Shown here: positions 27,785 to 37,230 of the stretch, in pieces
Numbering within the stretch: the first letter of the stretch is position 1
How the letters are laid out: each line of letters begins with the position of its first letter
Source of the DNA: an uncultured Prevotella sp.
Lineage (GTDB): Bacteria > Bacteroidota > Bacteroidia > Bacteroidales > Bacteroidaceae
Assembly: GCA_934204655.1 (NCBI GenBank)
Contig: CAKPZJ010000012.1
Coordinates: 1-64,000, forward strand
Length of the DNA: 64,000 nucleotides
Reading direction: 5' to 3'
Program-made: the position numbers and the translations under genes
The notes under the pieces: generated by a model
What the model saw: only the letters and a program-made list of their open reading frames with translations
The model's database searches: none
Told to the model about the DNA's origin: nothing

Positions 27785-29086
27785 TCAGTCTACTACAAAC
27801 TTGAGGACAAACAGGAGCGCCAGGATGACCAGCGTGGGGTTGAGGTCGGAGAACTTGCTGGTACAAACCTTCATCACTACATAGCTGAGGATGCCCAGGC
27901 AGATACCATCGGCTATCGAGTAGCACAGCACCATGGTAATCATGGTGATAAAGGCGGGGAACGCCTCGCTGACATCGCTCAACTCTATCTTCTTGACCGA
28001 GTCTATCATCAGCACGCCCACCATGACCAGGGCCCCGCTGGTAGCGGCAGCCGGGATGAGTAGGAAAAGGGGCGAGAGCAGCAGTGCGGCGATGAAGAAC
28101 AGCCCCGTTACAAACGAGGTGAGTCCGGTACGGCCGCCCTCGGCTATGCCCGACGCGCTCTCTACATAGGTGGTAATGGTACTGCTGCCCAGCATGGCAC
28201 CACAGGTGGTGCCGATGGCATCGCTGAGCATGGCTTCCTTAACGCGGGGTATGGTTCCATCGGGCTGTACCACTCCGGTCTTCTCAGCCAGACCCACCAG
28301 CGTACCCACGGTATCGAATATGTTGATGATGAGCAGTGAGAAGATGACCAGCAGCATGTTGAGGTTGAAGAAATGACTGAAATCGAACTGGCAGAAGATG
28401 GGAGCCACCGAGTGGGGAGCCGACACGGGAAACCAGCCGTCGGGCATCGCCGTAACGCCCATGGGCAGACCCACCACCGTGGCTATGATGATGGCTATAA
28501 AGAGGGCTCCCTTGACACGGCGGGCTATGAGTACACCACTCAGCACGATGGCCAAGATGCCCAACAGGGCCTCGGGGGTAAACTTGCCAAGGGCTACAAA
28601 GGTATCGGGGTTAGACACCACGATACCGGCGTTCTTCAGACCGATAAAGGCGATAAACATGCCGATGCCGGCCGATATGGAGTAGCGCAGGTTGCGTGGT
28701 ATGCTGTCCAGTATCTTCTCGCGCACATTCAGAAAGGTTATCAGGATAAAGATGATACCCTCGACCAGCAGGGCGGCCAGCGACTGCTGCCATGAGAGAT
28801 GCATGGCCTGGCACATGGTAAAGGCGAAAAACGCGTTAAGACCCATACTGGGGGCCTGGGCAAAGGGCAACTTGGCCATAAAGGCCAGCAGCAGTGTGGC
28901 GATGGCCGAGGCCAGGGCCGTAGCCGTAAAGAGCGCCCCCTTGTCCATACCGGTGGTAGAAAGGATGGCTGGGTTGACAGCAAGGATGTAACTCATTGTC
29001 AGGAAAGTGGTAGCGCCAGCAACAACCTCCGTGCGCACACTCGCCTTGGAAGCATCGAAACCAAGGGCTTTAGTCAGTACATTCAT
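27785..29086 (-). CDS. NCS2-family guanine/hypoxanthine permease (AzgA/PbuG type)
   Basis: This 433-residue inner-membrane purine:proton symporter has about 12-13 spans. Family marks include the N-terminal RTEVVAGATTFLTMSYIL, the NPAILS segment, APSMGLNAFFAFT, FDTVGTLVGLAEKTG and GTTCGAMLGSSTITTYVESASGIAEGG (written here in short pieces), which fit the AzgA-like branch carrying adenine, guanine or hypoxanthine. It stands alone on the minus strand, with no purine riboswitch in its short leader (about 40 nt). Confidence 0.93.
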   Translation of the reverse strand: MNVLTKALGFDASKASVRTEVVAGATTFLTMSYILAVNPAILSTTGMDKGALFTATALASAIATLLLAFMAKLPFAQAPSMGLNAFFAFTMCQAMHLSWQQSLAALLVEGIIFILITFLNVREKILDSIPRNLRYSISAGIGMFIAFIGLKNAGIVVSNPDTFVALGKFTPEALLGILAIVLSGVLIARRVKGALFIAIIIATVVGLPMGVTAMPDGWFPVSAPHSVAPIFCQFDFSHFFNLNMLLVIFSLLIINIFDTVGTLVGLAEKTGVVQPDGTIPRVKEAMLSDAIGTTCGAMLGSSTITTYVESASGIAEGGRTGLTSFVTGLFFIAALLLSPLFLLIPAAATSGALVMVGVLMIDSVKKIELSDVSEAFPAFITMITMVLCYSIADGICLGILSYVVMKVCTSKFSDLNPTLVILALLFVLKFVVD

Positions 29087-29131
29087 TAATTACACTTATA
29101 AATTATGGTTAAACGTCTGTTAATGAAGTTG

Positions 29132-29139
29132 CAAAAATA
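29132..29139 (-). promoter_or_regulatory. -7 promoter box of the purine permease gene
   Basis: The minus strand reads TATTTTTG, about 46 nt before the ATG; a near-match CTTG sits at the -33 position (29160-29163). Confidence 0.5.
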
Positions 29140-29255
29140 ATAAGAAATGAGAAGACAGACAAGATAATGACAAGAAATATCCCCAAAAGTGTCAAAACCA
29201 TCAGCCCGAGGCGCAAAATCCTTACAAACCATGCCGGGATAAGCCTTATTATGTC

Positions 29256-29310
29256 TACCTTTGCATAAGCCGGGCTGCACTTCGGCCATCAGAGCAAGCT
29301 CATGGCTCGT
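29256..29310 (+). repeat. Promoter-bearing repeat (type A) upstream of the FKBP gene
   Basis: TACCTTTGCATAAG at the start (the -7 box is 29256-29263), then a GGCTGCACTTCGGCCATC-like segment and AGAGCAAGCTCATGGC. It matches the copies at 8829-8922 and 45899-45959. It supplies the promoter for the next gene, with a leader of about 75 nt. Confidence 0.7.
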
Positions 29311-29347
29311 CGCAGGCACCGCAACCATCACATATCACATACTGATT

Positions 29348-29743
29348 ATGGCTAAGAAAGCATATATAGAGAAGAACAGGGCCTGGCTGGCTGCCAAGGC
29401 TACCGAGGCCGACGTGCGGCCGCTGCCCAAGGGCGTTTACTATAGGGTTATACACAGTGGCAGTGGGGAGGTTCACCCCACGCCGCGCAGTATCGTAACG
29501 GCTCACTATAGGGGCACCACCATCGACGGGCGGCAGTTTGACACGAGCTACGGAGGCGTTCCCCTGGCCATCCGGGTGTGCGACCTGATTGAGGGGTGGA
29601 TAGTGGCGCTCCAGCAGATGGTGGTGGGCGACAAGTGGGAGCTGTATATCCCGGCCGAGATGGGCTATGGCAAATTTGCGCAGCCCGGCATACCCGGCGG
29701 GTCTACCCTCGTCTTCGAAATAGAACTCCTGGGCATAGGCTGA
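29348..29743 (+). CDS. FKBP-type peptidyl-prolyl cis-trans isomerase
   Basis: This 131-residue isomerase helps fold proteins by turning X-Pro bonds. The FKBP domain fills most of it: IVTAHYRGTTIDGRQFDTSY, the hydrophobic pocket around LIEGWIVALQQM, then the flap and IPAEMGYG-F-AQPGIPGGSTLVFEIEL. There is no signal peptide, so it should act in the cytoplasm. The start is at the ATG at 29348 (MAKKAYIE); upstream codons of the open frame belong to the repeat. It is a single gene. Confidence 0.92.
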   Translation: MAKKAYIEKNRAWLAAKATEADVRPLPKGVYYRVIHSGSGEVHPTPRSIVTAHYRGTTIDGRQFDTSYGGVPLAIRVCDLIEGWIVALQQMVVGDKWELYIPAEMGYGKFAQPGIPGGSTLVFEIELLGIG

Positions 29744-29967
29744 GCCATGCCGGTCACCGTCCTTGTCTACAGGCGCTAAGCTGCCAACCATTCGCCCAGT
29801 CGCCGAGGTCGTTCGCAGGCTACATGCAAAGGTTTCGAACCTACGTTCTAAACTTATAAATGGCCATCCCGTGGTTCGGAATGGCCATTTCATGTCTTCG
29901 GACGGAGCCTGCGACCCTCGCGACCCGCCGATTAATCTATCTATATATAAATAGGTGTAGTACGGGG

Positions 29968-32304
29968 TCAGATATTCACCCGCACACCAGCATAGAACAT
30001 ACGTCCGTGTACCGGGCCCCATATCAGCGTGGGTTCAAAGTCGGCTCCCCAGGGATTATCGGTCCCATAGATGGTGGTATGCTGGGTAAAGCCAGTCAGG
30101 TTCTCGCCTCCCACGTACACAGACCAGTGCTTGAACCATCTTGTAAGTTGCGCGCTCACCTGCTCGTAGGCTTTGAAGCGTCGGTTCCACGACTGCGTGC
30201 CGTCGGCCAACTGATAAGGCTGAGGCATACGGCCACCACCATTCATCTGCAGGGTACCATCTATCTGCCAACGACCGTCAGGAGTCTTGTACGAGGCTGT
30301 AAACAGACCCTTGTACTTGCTGGTAAGCGGCCGCTCGCACAGTATGCCACCATAGGTGGTCTTTACGTCGTTCAGTCGGTAAGCGGCCGTAAGCGTAAGC
30401 GACTTGAAGAGCACGTAACTGGCATCTACCTGGAACGTGTGAGAATAAGAGCGGCCCTGTAGGTTGTCGATGCTGATGAGCCGATGGTCGCTGTCGTAGT
30501 CTATCACTGCGTGGTTAGAGAAGCGGGTGTAGTAGTACTCAGCGTTGACCTTCAGCGTCTCCTGGCCCAGCGGTATGTTAAACGCCATGCTTACTCCGGT
30601 GTTCCAGGCAGCCTCTTGCCCCAGGTTGCCTATCCTCAGCTCGCGTCCGCTGGCCAGCAGATAATTGTTCTCGGCCAAGGCGTGTACCGTGCGATAGCCC
30701 TTGCCGGCCGAAAAGCGCAGCGTAAGAATGTCGGTGGGCATGTACTTCAGGTGGAAACGCGGTGTATAAAAGGTTCCGTAGAGCGAGCTGTGGTCTACCC
30801 GCAGTCCGGCCATGGCTGTAAGCTGGCTGCCCAGGGTGTAGGTGTACTGCACATAAGCACCAGGCACCGTCTCGCGCTCGGACCAGCGGTTGCCATTCGT
30901 CAGCTGTGCCTGTCCTTCGCCACCCTCACGGTAATACTGACCCAGGTAGTCATAATTGACATTAAGGCCAGCCGAGAGATTGTGCTGCTTGGTAAAGTTG
31001 GTCTCGAAGAGCAGTGCTCCGTACACATTCTTCTCATTCACGTCGTACCACTTGATGCCGTAGTGCGACTGGAGCTGGTGCATCGCGGCCGAGGTCATCA
31101 GCGCCACGTTGGTGCCATGGTCGGCATCGAGCACAAAGGCATGCTTGGCGTAAGCCTCGTAGCGATGGGTGGCCAGCCCGATGGTAAACAGCTGCTGACC
31201 AGCCGTCTGGTGATGGGCCGTCTGGCCTCCCCAGCGGTTCTCCTTCATCCCCGCTATACCGGCGTGGAGCATGTAGATGCCCCTGGTGTACAGCCAGCGG
31301 CTCTGCAGATTGTACTGCTCTACCCGCGGCTTGTCCAGAAATCCGTCGCCGTTGTCATCGTGGTTCGCCATGCTGTTCTCGTAGTGCATCAGGATGTTGC
31401 CACTCAGGTTATTATTGACGTGTACGTTGGCATCGGCATTGGCCTCGATGCGACTCTTGGTGTCGCCAAACAGGTTGAACTCTGCGCCGGGCTTATCCTC
31501 GGGCTTCTTATAGTCTATGTTTATCTGCCCGGTGATAGACTCGTATCCGTTCTTCACCGAGGCGGCTCCCTTGGACACCTGGATACCCTTCATCCACGGG
31601 CCGGGCACATAGCCAAGGGCGTAAGGGGTGGCCGCGCCTCTGAAGTTGGGCAGGTTCTCCGTAAGCATCTGCACGTAGGTGCCCGAGAGGCCCAGCAGTT
31701 TTATCTGGCGTGCTCCCGTGGTGGCATCGTTATACGTTACGTCGACCGAGGGGTTGGTGGTGAAGCTCTCGCCAAGGTTGCAGCACGCCGCCTTGAACAG
31801 CTCGTCGCGGCCTATCTTCAATCCGTTTACGGCACCGGCCATGCGGGCTACGCTGGCTTTCTTTCGTACCACGGCCACCTCGGACAGGTCGTGTACCGAC
31901 TCTTCATGACCGTCTGAGTGCTCACACGAGGCATCTATCTTCCGTGGTTTCACCTTCTCGCAGCATGGCATGTGGTGACCGGCGTCGTAGAGCGACTTGT
32001 AGACCAGCATATCGCCATGGCCGGGGCAGTTTATCTTAACAAAACTGTTGCGCTCTCCTTTCTCGCAACAGGGCATCATGTGTCCGGCAGCGGCCATGGC
32101 GGCCGGGAATACCACCCGCCCATGACTGGGGCAGTTTATCTCGACCATGTCGGCCGAAGCAGGAGTTTTCTGGGGTGTCTGTGGGGTGCCAGAGGTTTTC
32201 TGGGTACATGCCGGTGTTTCTGCCGGCTCGCAGCAGGTAGGCTCGTGCTGCGCATAGGCGGTCAGGCTGACAACCAAGGCCAGCCCTACAAATATATTTC
32301 TCAT
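29968..32304 (-). CDS. TonB-dependent receptor with tandem Cys/His repeats
   Basis: This 778-residue outer-membrane receptor has a signal peptide (1-18), a Cys-rich segment, and two 29-residue repeats: 54-82 and 89-117, each with an INCPxHG start and an H-x-MPCCEK end. A plug domain follows (about 135-265, with LSGTYVQMLTENLP and VSKGAASVKNGYESITGQIN), then a 22-strand barrel ending in AGVRVNI. A further DASCEHSDGHEE stretch (124-135) is rich in possible metal ligands. The usual carboxypeptidase-like N-terminal domain of many Bacteroidetes receptors is absent. Together with the Cys-rich gene upstream, this suggests uptake or sensing of copper or another soft metal. That is an inference. Confidence 0.9.
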   Translation of the reverse strand: MRNIFVGLALVVSLTAYAQHEPTCCEPAETPACTQKTSGTPQTPQKTPASADMVEINCPSHGRVVFPAAMAAAGHMMPCCEKGERNSFVKINCPGHGDMLVYKSLYDAGHHMPCCEKVKPRKIDASCEHSDGHEESVHDLSEVAVVRKKASVARMAGAVNGLKIGRDELFKAACCNLGESFTTNPSVDVTYNDATTGARQIKLLGLSGTYVQMLTENLPNFRGAATPYALGYVPGPWMKGIQVSKGAASVKNGYESITGQINIDYKKPEDKPGAEFNLFGDTKSRIEANADANVHVNNNLSGNILMHYENSMANHDDNGDGFLDKPRVEQYNLQSRWLYTRGIYMLHAGIAGMKENRWGGQTAHHQTAGQQLFTIGLATHRYEAYAKHAFVLDADHGTNVALMTSAAMHQLQSHYGIKWYDVNEKNVYGALLFETNFTKQHNLSAGLNVNYDYLGQYYREGGEGQAQLTNGNRWSERETVPGAYVQYTYTLGSQLTAMAGLRVDHSSLYGTFYTPRFHLKYMPTDILTLRFSAGKGYRTVHALAENNYLLASGRELRIGNLGQEAAWNTGVSMAFNIPLGQETLKVNAEYYYTRFSNHAVIDYDSDHRLISIDNLQGRSYSHTFQVDASYVLFKSLTLTAAYRLNDVKTTYGGILCERPLTSKYKGLFTASYKTPDGRWQIDGTLQMNGGGRMPQPYQLADGTQSWNRRFKAYEQVSAQLTRWFKHWSVYVGGENLTGFTQHTTIYGTDNPWGADFEPTLIWGPVHGRMFYAGVRVNI
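31954..32145 (-). repeat. Coding tandem repeat: two Cys/His modules in the receptor
   Basis: Two in-frame 87-bp units (32059-32145 and 31954-32040) encode the CPxHG...HxMPCCEK modules with a period of 105 bp (35 codons). They differ in the middle but keep every Cys, the two flanking His and the Pro. The pattern suggests duplication with selection on metal-binding residues. Confidence 0.75.
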
Positions 32305-32429
32305 CTTTTCTTGATTTTCTTATTATTCTTATATACCTTATTATATATAGGCTCCGCACGGGGAGCCACACGCATATCGCCACAGGCGGTTGGCCCACAG
32401 CGGTTGATTGTCGCGGGACAAGGGGTATA

Positions 32430-32810
32430 TCAGATTATAAGAACGGTAAGTAGCGATAGATAACAGCGGGGCGGCAACCCGTCTTTTCTGACTATCGGTT
32501 TCTCGGCCAGAGCCTGCCCGGCGCGGCTGTCAGTCTCGGGTACCACAGACGGGCATCCCATAGGCAGTGCCATCAGCTGTGGCTGTGGAGCCGATACATA
32601 TTCAGAAACGACAGAAGGGGGCAACTTGCGAACCTCTAACTGCATGCAGTTCTTGCGGGGCATGCTGCAGTCAGTCTGGCAGCAGTCGGCCTCGGCCACA
32701 ACAGCCGTCTGGTCGGTGTGGCAGCAGTGCATTACCACCACACCTGTCCCCCAATAAATCATCATCAGGGACAGGAGCATAGCCACTAATATGTTGCCCG
32801 GTCGCTTCAT
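32430..32810 (-). CDS. Cys-rich small membrane/exported protein (HYC_CC_PP-like)
   Basis: This 126-residue protein has one N-terminal hydrophobic segment (VAMLLSLMMIYWGTGVVV) followed by a cysteine-rich stretch: HCCH (28-31), CC (43-44), Cys48, Cys55, then PP (64-65). This order matches what I recall of the Bacteroidetes HYC_CC_PP family, found beside TonB-dependent metal receptors. The rest is low in structure and ends in a short hydrophobic tail. It is 125 bp upstream of the receptor gene on the same strand with a promoter-like site before it, so the two may be an operon that responds to or binds a metal. There is no direct proof of the metal. Confidence 0.78.
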   Translation of the reverse strand: MKRPGNILVAMLLSLMMIYWGTGVVVMHCCHTDQTAVVAEADCCQTDCSMPRKNCMQLEVRKLPPSVVSEYVSAPQPQLMALPMGCPSVVPETDSRAGQALAEKPIVRKDGLPPRCYLSLLTVLII

Positions 32811-32828
32811 CTATCACTAATTTTACTG

Positions 32829-32836
32829 CAAAGTTA
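32829..32836 (-). promoter_or_regulatory. -7 promoter box of the Cys-rich protein/receptor pair
   Basis: The minus strand reads TAACTTTG, 19 nt before the ATG; a CTTG near-match sits at -33 (32857-32860), 20 nt away. Confidence 0.6.
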
Positions 32837-33030
32837 GACACAACTGCCGAGATACCCAAGTAAAATGAGCTATTTAACAATATTAAAGAGGCGACCACCA
32901 AGCTGTCAGCCAAGCAAATCGCTGCACTTACAGCCACCACTCCCTCCACTTTCACGACCATTTTTGTTAAAAAAACTCAATTTACAGGAAAATAAATGAC
33001 CATCTCCCCACCTTTCCCGCTGAAAAATAG

Positions 33031-33038
33031 TAATTTTG
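33031..33038 (+). promoter_or_regulatory. -7 promoter box of rpsA
   Basis: TAATTTTG, giving a leader of about 80 nt before the ATG at 33124. The leader is AT-rich near the start codon. No clear -33 TTTG. Confidence 0.55.
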
Positions 33039-33123
33039 CAACCGATTTGGCCCACGTAAGCCTTATCACAGAGTTAATTATCATAAAGTCTAACTTTATT
33101 AATTTTAAACATTTTATTATTTT

Positions 33124-34893
33124 ATGTCAGATTTAAAGAACGTACAGCCGTTGGCAGACTTCAATTGGGACGAGTTTGAGAATGGCGCAAACGCAGGCAC
33201 TAACAAGGAGGCTATGCAGAAAGCCTACGACGAGACCCTCAACAAGGTAACAGAGCACCAGGTAGTAGAAGGTACCGTTATCGCAGCCGACAAGAAAGAG
33301 GTTATCGTTAACATTGGCTACAAGAGCGATGGTATCATCCCCGCCTCTGAGTTCCGCTACAATCCCGATCTCAAGGTTGGCGACAAGGTAGAAGTCTACG
33401 TTGAGAACCAGGAGGACAAGAAGGGTCAGCTCGTTCTCTCTCACAAGAAGGCACGTCTGGCCAAGAGCTGGGATCGTGTAAATGAGGCTCTCGAGAACGA
33501 TGAAGTTATCCAAGGTTACATCAAGTGCCGCACTAAGGGTGGTATGATTGTTGATGTATTCGGTATTGAGGCCTTCCTGCCCGGTAGCCAGATTGACGTT
33601 CATCCTATACGTGACTACGACATGTTCGTAGGCAAGACTATGGAGTTCAAGATTGTCAAAATCAATCAGGAATTCCGCAACGTGGTTGTTTCTCACAAAG
33701 CCCTCATCGAGGCTGAGCTCGAAGCACAGAAGAAAGACATCATTTCCAAGCTTGAAAAGGGTCAGGTACTCGAAGGAACAGTCAAGAACATCACCTCTTA
33801 TGGTGTATTCGTTGATCTGGGCGGTGTTGACGGACTCATCCACATCACCGACCTTTCTTGGGGCCGCGTAAGCGATCCTCATGAGGTTGTTGAGCTCGAC
33901 CAGAAGATTAACGTGGTTATCCTCGACTTCGATGAGGAGAAGAAGCGTATCGCCCTCGGTCTGAAGCAGCTCACCCCGCATCCTTGGGATGCCCTTGATC
34001 CTAACCTCAAGGTGGGCGACCACGTTAAGGGTAAGGTTGTGGTTATTGCTGACTACGGCGCATTTGTTGAGATACAGCCCGGCGTTGAGGGACTTATCCA
34101 CGTTAGCGAGATGTCTTGGAGCCAGCACCTCCGTTCAGCTCAGGACTTCCTCCACGTTGGTGACGAGGTAGAGGCAGTTATCCTTACACTCGACCGCGAG
34201 GAGCGCAAGATGAGCCTTGGTATCAAGCAGCTCAAGGAAGACCCCTGGCAGACCATCGATACTAAGTATCCCGTTGGCAGCAAGCACATGGCTAAGGTTT
34301 GCAACTTCACCAACTTCGGTATATTCGTCGAGTTGGAAGAGGGCGTAGACGGCCTTATCCACATATCTGACCTCTCTTGGACCAAGAAGGTTAAGCACCC
34401 ATCTGAGTTCACCCAGGTTGGCGCCGAAATCGAGGTTGTTGTACTTGAGATAGATAAGGAGAACCGTCGCCTGAGCCTCGGCCACAAGCAGCTGGAGGAC
34501 AATCCTTGGGACGTGTACGAGACTATCTACACACCGGGTTCTATCCACGAGGGCAAGATTACCGAGATGATGGACAAGGGTGCCGTTATCACTCTGAATG
34601 AGGGTGGCGAAGGTTTCGCAACACCTAAGCACCTCGTAAAGGAGGACGGCTCACAGGCCAAGCAGGGCGAGGTACTTCCCTTCAAGGTTATCGAGTTCAA
34701 CAAGAACTCTCGCCGCATCATCCTGTCACACTCTCGTACTTTCGAGGATGAGAAAGAGGATGTAAAGCCCGCCCGCAAGCACACCGCCAAGAAGCAGGAT
34801 ACTCCTGTTATCAACAATGTAGCCGCCAGCACATCTCTGGGTGACCTGGATGTACTCGCCGAGCTGAAGCAGAAGATGGAAAAAGGAGAATAA
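33124..34893 (+). CDS. rpsA: 30S ribosomal protein S1
   Basis: S1 binds mRNA on the small ribosomal subunit and helps start translation, important here because this lineage lacks strong Shine-Dalgarno sites. The 589-residue protein has six S1 repeats. The third to fifth are most canonical (YGVFVDLGGVDGLIHITDLSW, YGAFVEIQPGVEGLIHVSEM, FGIFVELEEGVDGLIHISDL, each given in part). Codon use is more biased and T-richer than in neighbours, as expected for a highly expressed gene. A strong terminator follows. Confidence 0.97.
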   Translation: MSDLKNVQPLADFNWDEFENGANAGTNKEAMQKAYDETLNKVTEHQVVEGTVIAADKKEVIVNIGYKSDGIIPASEFRYNPDLKVGDKVEVYVENQEDKKGQLVLSHKKARLAKSWDRVNEALENDEVIQGYIKCRTKGGMIVDVFGIEAFLPGSQIDVHPIRDYDMFVGKTMEFKIVKINQEFRNVVVSHKALIEAELEAQKKDIISKLEKGQVLEGTVKNITSYGVFVDLGGVDGLIHITDLSWGRVSDPHEVVELDQKINVVILDFDEEKKRIALGLKQLTPHPWDALDPNLKVGDHVKGKVVVIADYGAFVEIQPGVEGLIHVSEMSWSQHLRSAQDFLHVGDEVEAVILTLDREERKMSLGIKQLKEDPWQTIDTKYPVGSKHMAKVCNFTNFGIFVELEEGVDGLIHISDLSWTKKVKHPSEFTQVGAEIEVVVLEIDKENRRLSLGHKQLEDNPWDVYETIYTPGSIHEGKITEMMDKGAVITLNEGGEGFATPKHLVKEDGSQAKQGEVLPFKVIEFNKNSRRIILSHSRTFEDEKEDVKPARKHTAKKQDTPVINNVAASTSLGDLDVLAELKQKMEKGE

Positions 34894-34915
34894 GCTACCT
34901 CCATCCAGATAATAA

Positions 34916-34950
34916 AAGAAAAGCCCACAAATTTTGTGGGCTTTTCTTTT
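34916..34950 (+). terminator. Terminator of rpsA
   Basis: The stem AAAAGCCCACAA pairs with TTGTGGGCTTTT with a short AT loop and is followed by TCTTTTTG. The T-run holds the -33 TTTG of the rho promoter, so the two signals overlap. Confidence 0.85.
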
Positions 34951-34979
34951 TGTTATGTCATTGATTATTTGTACCTTTG
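34949..34979 (+). promoter_or_regulatory. Promoter of rho, overlapping the rpsA terminator
   Basis: TTTG (34949-34952), 19 nt, TACCTTTG (34972-34979): a full consensus. Transcription would begin near 34986, giving a leader of about 70 nt before the ATG at 35056. Confidence 0.75.
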
Positions 34980-35055
34980 CATCAACTTAACACATGAGCA
35001 CGATGTTTCAACCCCTGAAACATCATTTTTCATAAACTCACATCACATATTATAT

Positions 35056-37068
35056 ATGTATAGCAAAGAAGAACTAATATCAAAAGCTATTCCCGAGCTT
35101 CAAGATATTGCCAAAAACATGGGAGTTGCCATCAACGACACCCCCGACACAGAGGCGTTGGCCTATGCCATACTGGATAAGCAGGCAGAGGATGAAGGCA
35201 ATAAAAATCCGCTTGGCACTAAAAGACGCAGAACCCGCATTGTGAAAAAGGAGACGGACAAGGTGTACACCGTGAACGGAAAAGACGGTGAAAACTTTGA
35301 CTTGAAGAAGAACAAGCCTACTCCCAAGGAAGAGCCCGCCCTCTTTAGCAACGAGAACCTGTTCACCCACCATGAGCCTGCCACCGATAACCATGATAAT
35401 AACGACATACAGGCCATAGAAGACCAGTTAGCAGCTCTGCCGAAGCACCGGGGACGCAGAACCAAACAAGAACTTGAACTGATGAGCTTATTAGAGGCTG
35501 CGCGCAACAAGCAGCAAGACAAAGAAACAGATACTACCCCAACCAACGAGACCGTAAACGACACGACCGACACTGAGACGGCGGTTACAGACGATACCAC
35601 CTCAACAGAACCCACAGCTTCTACTGACGCGCCGGTACCCGAGGCTGAATTTGCCATGGGCAGCGCTCCCGAGGAAGCCGACCTGCAGAATGAGGACTTA
35701 ATCGCCCAGTTGCAGGCCAAAATCAATGCCCATAACGAGAATACCGAGAGCACTCAGCCCACGGCCAGCGAGGTATGGGAGGGCGACCCGGGCGATGGCA
35801 CCGACTTCATTATCACCAAGGACCTGCCCATCGAGGACCAGGGAGCCGTGCCCAACTACGACATGTTTGACAACCCAACTACCCCAATGACCACGCCCGC
35901 CTACCAGCAGACCGTGGCTGAGCCAGCGGGTGCCTTGGCCTACGACTTCTCAGATATTATAACAGCCAATGGCGTGTTAGAGGTGATGCCAGACGGTTAT
36001 GGCTTCCTCCGTTCAAGCGATTACAACTACCTCTCATCTCCCGATGATGTCTATGTCTCTAACGCACAGGTGAAACACTATGGACTGAAGACAGGCGATG
36101 TCATTCAGTGTCACGTTCGTCCTCCCCGCGAGGGCGAGAAGTACTTCCCCCTCTCCAGCATTGACAAAATCAATGGCCGCGAGCCCTCCGAGGTACGCGA
36201 CCGCATCCCCTTCGAGCACCTCACACCGCTCTTCCCCGATGAGAAGTTCTCTCTGTGTGGCGACCGGGCCACTACCAATCTCTCAACACGTGTAGTAGAC
36301 CTCTTCTCGCCTATCGGCAAGGGACAGCGTGCCCTCATCGTGGCCCAGCCTAAGACGGGTAAGACCATCCTGATGAAAGATATAGCCAACGCCATAGCAG
36401 CCAACCATCCAGAGGCTTACCTGATGATGCTCCTCATAGACGAGCGCCCCGAGGAGGTTACCGATATGGCCCGCACGGTCAACGCCGAGGTAATAGCCTC
36501 GACCTTTGATGAGCCAGCAGAGCGCCATGTCAAGATAGCAGGCATCGTCCTGGAAAAGGCTAAGCGCATGGTAGAGTGCGGACACGACGTGGTAATATTC
36601 CTTGACTCCATTACCCGTCTGGCACGTGCCTACAATACCGTATCGCCCGCCTCGGGCAAGGTACTTACGGGTGGTGTAGATGCCAATGCCCTGCAGAAGC
36701 CCAAGCGGTTCTTCGGCGCGGCCCGAAACATTGAGGGTGGCGGCTCACTCACCATCATTGCCACGGCCCTGATAGACACGGGCAGCAAGATGGACGAGGT
36801 TATCTTCGAGGAGTTCAAGGGCACGGGCAACATGGAGCTCCAGCTTGACCGCTCGTTAAGCAATAAGCGCATATTCCCTGCCGTTAATCTGGTAGCGTCA
36901 AGCACCCGACGCGACGACCTGCTTCAGGACCGCACCACGCTTGACCGCATGTGGATACTGCGTAAGTATATCAGCGACATGAACCCCATTGAGGCCATGA
37001 ACACCATCCACGACAGTATGGTGCGTACCAAGAGTAACGAGGAGTTCCTCATGTCGATGAACGGATAA
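35056..37068 (+). CDS. rho: Transcription termination factor Rho with disordered insertion
   Basis: Rho is the hexameric RNA helicase/ATPase that ends transcription. This 670-residue form has the N-terminal Rho domain ([20 protein letters not shown]), then a long insertion (about 55-290) rich in Thr, Asp, Glu, Asn and Pro with no order, then the RNA-binding cold-shock-like domain ([20 protein letters not shown]) and the ATPase core with Walker A AQPKTGKT (430-437) and [11 protein letters not shown]. The start at 35056 follows the promoter; the longer frame runs back into the rpsA terminator. Bacteroides Rho is known to have a similar insertion that drives condensate formation. Confidence 0.96.
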   Translation: MYSKEELISKAIPELQDIAKNMGVAINDTPDTEALAYAILDKQAEDEGNKNPLGTKRRRTRIVKKETDKVYTVNGKDGENFDLKKNKPTPKEEPALFSNENLFTHHEPATDNHDNNDIQAIEDQLAALPKHRGRRTKQELELMSLLEAARNKQQDKETDTTPTNETVNDTTDTETAVTDDTTSTEPTASTDAPVPEAEFAMGSAPEEADLQNEDLIAQLQAKINAHNENTESTQPTASEVWEGDPGDGTDFIITKDLPIEDQGAVPNYDMFDNPTTPMTTPAYQQTVAEPAGALAYDFSDIITANGVLEVMPDGYGFLRSSDYNYLSSPDDVYVSNAQVKHYGLKTGDVIQCHVRPPREGEKYFPLSSIDKINGREPSEVRDRIPFEHLTPLFPDEKFSLCGDRATTNLSTRVVDLFSPIGKGQRALIVAQPKTGKTILMKDIANAIAANHPEAYLMMLLIDERPEEVTDMARTVNAEVIASTFDEPAERHVKIAGIVLEKAKRMVECGHDVVIFLDSITRLARAYNTVSPASGKVLTGGVDANALQKPKRFFGAARNIEGGGSLTIIATALIDTGSKMDEVIFEEFKGTGNMELQLDRSLSNKRIFPAVNLVASSTRRDDLLQDRTTLDRMWILRKYISDMNPIEAMNTIHDSMVRTKSNEEFLMSMNG

Positions 37069-37094
37069 GTCATTATTGTCACTATGATACCTTA

Positions 37095-37138
37095 CAAGGG
37101 GACTATGGTTTACGGCCATAGCCCCCTTGATGTTTTTT
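37095..37138 (+). terminator. Terminator of rho
   Basis: CAAGGGGACTATGG pairs with CCATAGCCCCCTTG (one mismatch) and is followed by GTTTTTTAT. It lies 27 nt past the rho stop codon. Confidence 0.8.
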
Positions 37139-37230
37139 ATGCAAAAAAACTAAAAGAGTAAAAAGGCAAAAAGCGCTCCTTGCAGGCTGTCGATGGCCTC
37201 CTGCCCACCAATGACCATCGCAGGAAATGT

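Noticed and set aside
30484..31917. 477-codon antisense frame opposite the TonB-dependent receptor
   Set aside because: It lies wholly inside a well-supported gene and has low-complexity composition with no conserved motif; long antisense frames arise from GC-biased third positions.
33133..34128. 331-codon antisense frame opposite rpsA
   Set aside because: rpsA is certain and its codon bias explains the absence of stops on the other strand.
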